Source of the DNA: Deltaproteobacteria bacterium
GTDB lineage: Bacteria; Desulfobacterota; Binatia; HRBIN30; JACQVA1
NCBI GenBank assembly: GCA_016178705.1
Contig: JACOST010000013.1
Location: forward strand, 104,080-168,079
DNA length: 64,000 nt
Direction of reading: 5' to 3'
The notes below the pieces were generated by a model. The model searched no databases. It saw nothing but the letters and a program-made list of their open reading frames with translations, and was not told the origin of the DNA. Position numbers and translations under genes: made by a program. Of this stretch, positions 62,960 to 64,000 are shown piece by piece (position 1 is the stretch's first letter; every line of letters begins with the position of its first letter).

Positions 62960-63292
62960 ATGGCTCTCGTACCACCGCCTCCGGCGAAATACAAAGCGCT
63001 CCTGCTCGGCGGCGTGGTGTTTCTCGTCGCGCTCGTGATCGGTGCGATCTACGGCGATCGTGGCTTGATCGATTTGCAGCGCTTGCGCGGCGAGCAGCAA
63101 CGGCTGGAACAGTTGGCGTTCGAGCGCCAGCAGGCCAACGCGCAATTGCGCGAGCACATTCAGCGGCTGCGCTCCGACGATCGCTATCTCGAGCGGCGCG
63201 CGCGCCAGCAGTTGCATTGGGCGAAGCCCGGTGAGGTCATCTATCGGTTCGACGAACCAAACGGCGAACCCAAAGCAAGGCCGTCTCGCTAG
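62960..63292 (+). CDS. ftsB: FtsB/DivIC-type cell division protein
   Basis: The ATG at 62960 follows GGGGAAA and gives 110 residues; it is in the same frame as a much longer reading that starts inside eno on the opposite strand and is not real. It has one membrane helix (ALLLGGVVFLVALVIGAIYG) and a coiled coil (LQRLRGEQQRLEQLAFERQQANAQLREHIQRLRSDDRYLERRAR) ending in LHWAKPGEVIYRF, the family end. It should act with FtsL and FtsQ at the septum. ftsB beside eno is a conserved arrangement. Confidence 0.9.
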   Translation: MALVPPPPAKYKALLLGGVVFLVALVIGAIYGDRGLIDLQRLRGEQQRLEQLAFERQQANAQLREHIQRLRSDDRYLERRARQQLHWAKPGEVIYRFDEPNGEPKARPSR

Positions 63293-63317
63293 CCGATCGG
63301 CGCCAGCGAACGTGGCG

Positions 63318-63743
63318 CTAGTCGTCGCTCTCGCTCTCGACAAATTCTTCGTACTCGTCGGCCTCCATCAACTCTTCCAGCTCCGCCTCGTCCTTGAGCG
63401 TGACTTCGATCAGCCAGCCCTCGTGGTAGGGATCCTCATTGATGAGACTCGGGTTCTCGGTCAGCTCGGTGTTGACGGCCACCACCGTTCCGGTCACCGG
63501 CGACGCCAGTTCCAACGCCGTGCGCACCGACTCCAGTTCGCCAAATGGCTCACCACGCTCAACCGCGCTGCCCACTTCCGGCAACTCGACGCCAATGATC
63601 TCGCCGAGTTTGCCTTGGCCGTAGTCGGACAGGCCAACCTCGACGCGATCGGCTTCCCCGCGCACCCACAGGTCGTCGTTAGAGAAGCGAATAATGAGCG
63701 GCGCGGTGCGCTCCTTCTTGGTTACTTTCTTCTGCCGTGCCAC
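63318..63743 (-). CDS. GcvH-like protein without the lipoyl lysine
   Basis: The GTG at 63743 gives 141 residues. The fold pattern is that of glycine-cleavage H protein: LWVRGEADRVEVGLSDYGQGKLGEIIGVELPEVGSAVERGEPFGELESV, SPVTGTVVAVN, LTENPSLINEDPYHEGWLIEV. The lipoyl attachment site, ESVKA in most members, here reads E71-S-V-R74-T, so it cannot be lipoylated. An acidic tail (about 25 residues, half Glu/Asp) follows. No gcvT or gcvP is nearby. It may be a regulatory or sulfur-related relative. Confidence 0.82.
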   Translation of the reverse strand: MARQKKVTKKERTAPLIIRFSNDDLWVRGEADRVEVGLSDYGQGKLGEIIGVELPEVGSAVERGEPFGELESVRTALELASPVTGTVVAVNTELTENPSLINEDPYHEGWLIEVTLKDEAELEELMEADEYEEFVESESDD

Positions 63744-63883
63744 GGGCTGCTCATACAAACGCCCGCTGCGCGGTGTCAAGGGCTAGGAGGTCGAAGTAGT
63801 GTCTCAGTTTGAAATTGGCACTGCGGCCCATCTTCTAGCGTCGTGTCTCGCAAATGTCAGCGATAGGCGATCTTTTCTGAGGC

Positions 63884-63963
63884 GTAGGGGCGATGCATGC
63901 ATCGCCCTCCGTGTTTCTCCGCGGTGGACGTCAATTCGCGGGCGACGTATGCGTCGCCCCTAC
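63884..63963. repeat. paired palindromic repeat
   Basis: The arms 63884-63907 and 63940-63963 (GTAGGGGCGATGCATGCATCGCCC and its diverged inverse) surround a 32-base centre, and each arm is itself close to a palindrome. Such GTAGGGGCGA elements are scattered in many bacterial genomes. No gene is seen from 63744 to the window end. Confidence 0.7.
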
Positions 63964-64000
63964 AGGGAACCGGGAGTGCTTCGTCGCTCGTTCCTACCAA

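Overview
The window is a GC-rich (roughly 60-65 %) stretch of a Gram-negative bacterial chromosome with mostly house-keeping genes separated by accessory patches. The best guess is an uncultured deltaproteobacterium-like lineage such as Candidatus Binatota. This rests on secreted proteins with a recurring dockerin-like signature (CVGDCD...VDELI.GVNIALG) after Thr-Pro-rich linkers, lipopolysaccharide and outer-membrane genes, and an SCE4755-type monooxygenase-like protein. The taxon is an inference, not something the sequence proves. There are no rRNA, tRNA or CRISPR loci. One RNA gene is clear: a tmRNA next to smpB.

Layout. 0-2.7 kb: truncated DUF4011 helicase-like gene, hemerythrin-like protein, DAHP synthase. 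2.8-13.1 kb: an envelope block with a FecR protein, a TPR/beta-barrel protein and a lipoprotein with a cohesin-like domain, all on the minus strand. Divergent from them lie four tandem copies of one secreted family, the last carrying a long Thr-Pro tract and a dockerin-like end. 13.2-18.9 kb: DUF374 acyltransferase, GT9 glycosyltransferase, MddA-like methyltransferase, two PilT-type ATPases. 19-27 kb: a monooxygenase-like protein with a dockerin-like end and a 2,124-residue NHL/RHS protein. 27-30.9 kb: SCP2-type thiolase, enoyl-CoA hydratase, a nucleotidyltransferase pair lying between two copies of the hydratase 5' end, and a GFA protein.

31-38 kb is an accessory patch: a frameshifted sulfatase-like gene, an EGF-domain membrane protein, a frameshifted metallophosphoesterase and HigBA. 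It ends at the ssrA (tmRNA) 3' end, and two partial copies of that 3' end lie inside the patch. 38-48 kb is mostly core: smpB, a TIR protein, panBCD, a deoxynucleoside kinase, nagZ, mtnA, a histidine kinase and a patatin phospholipase.

48.2-56.9 kb is the most unusual region. Between two copies of the last 36 bases of the patatin gene lie HicBA, a lanthipeptide locus (Cys-rich precursor, a LanL/LanKC synthetase with zinc ligands, and a degenerate FAD-synthetase-like protein), a broken MazF with its antitoxin, an XRE/P-loop-kinase pair and a HEPN/MNT pair. A second MazEF-type pair then sits between two copies of the 3' end of a thiolase gene. 57-64 kb returns to core genes: thiolase, hydrolase, a 31-residue lysine-rich protein with a consensus promoter, eno-lemA-htpX-zinc ribbon, ftsB, and a GcvH-like protein without the lipoyl lysine.

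Two themes recur. First, toxin-antitoxin-type cargo is bounded by duplicated ends of the neighbouring host gene at three places. Second, a cohesin-like lipoprotein and three dockerin-like secreted proteins suggest a non-cellulosomal cell-surface docking system. All the frameshifts I found are in accessory genes, several of them at G/C homopolymers.
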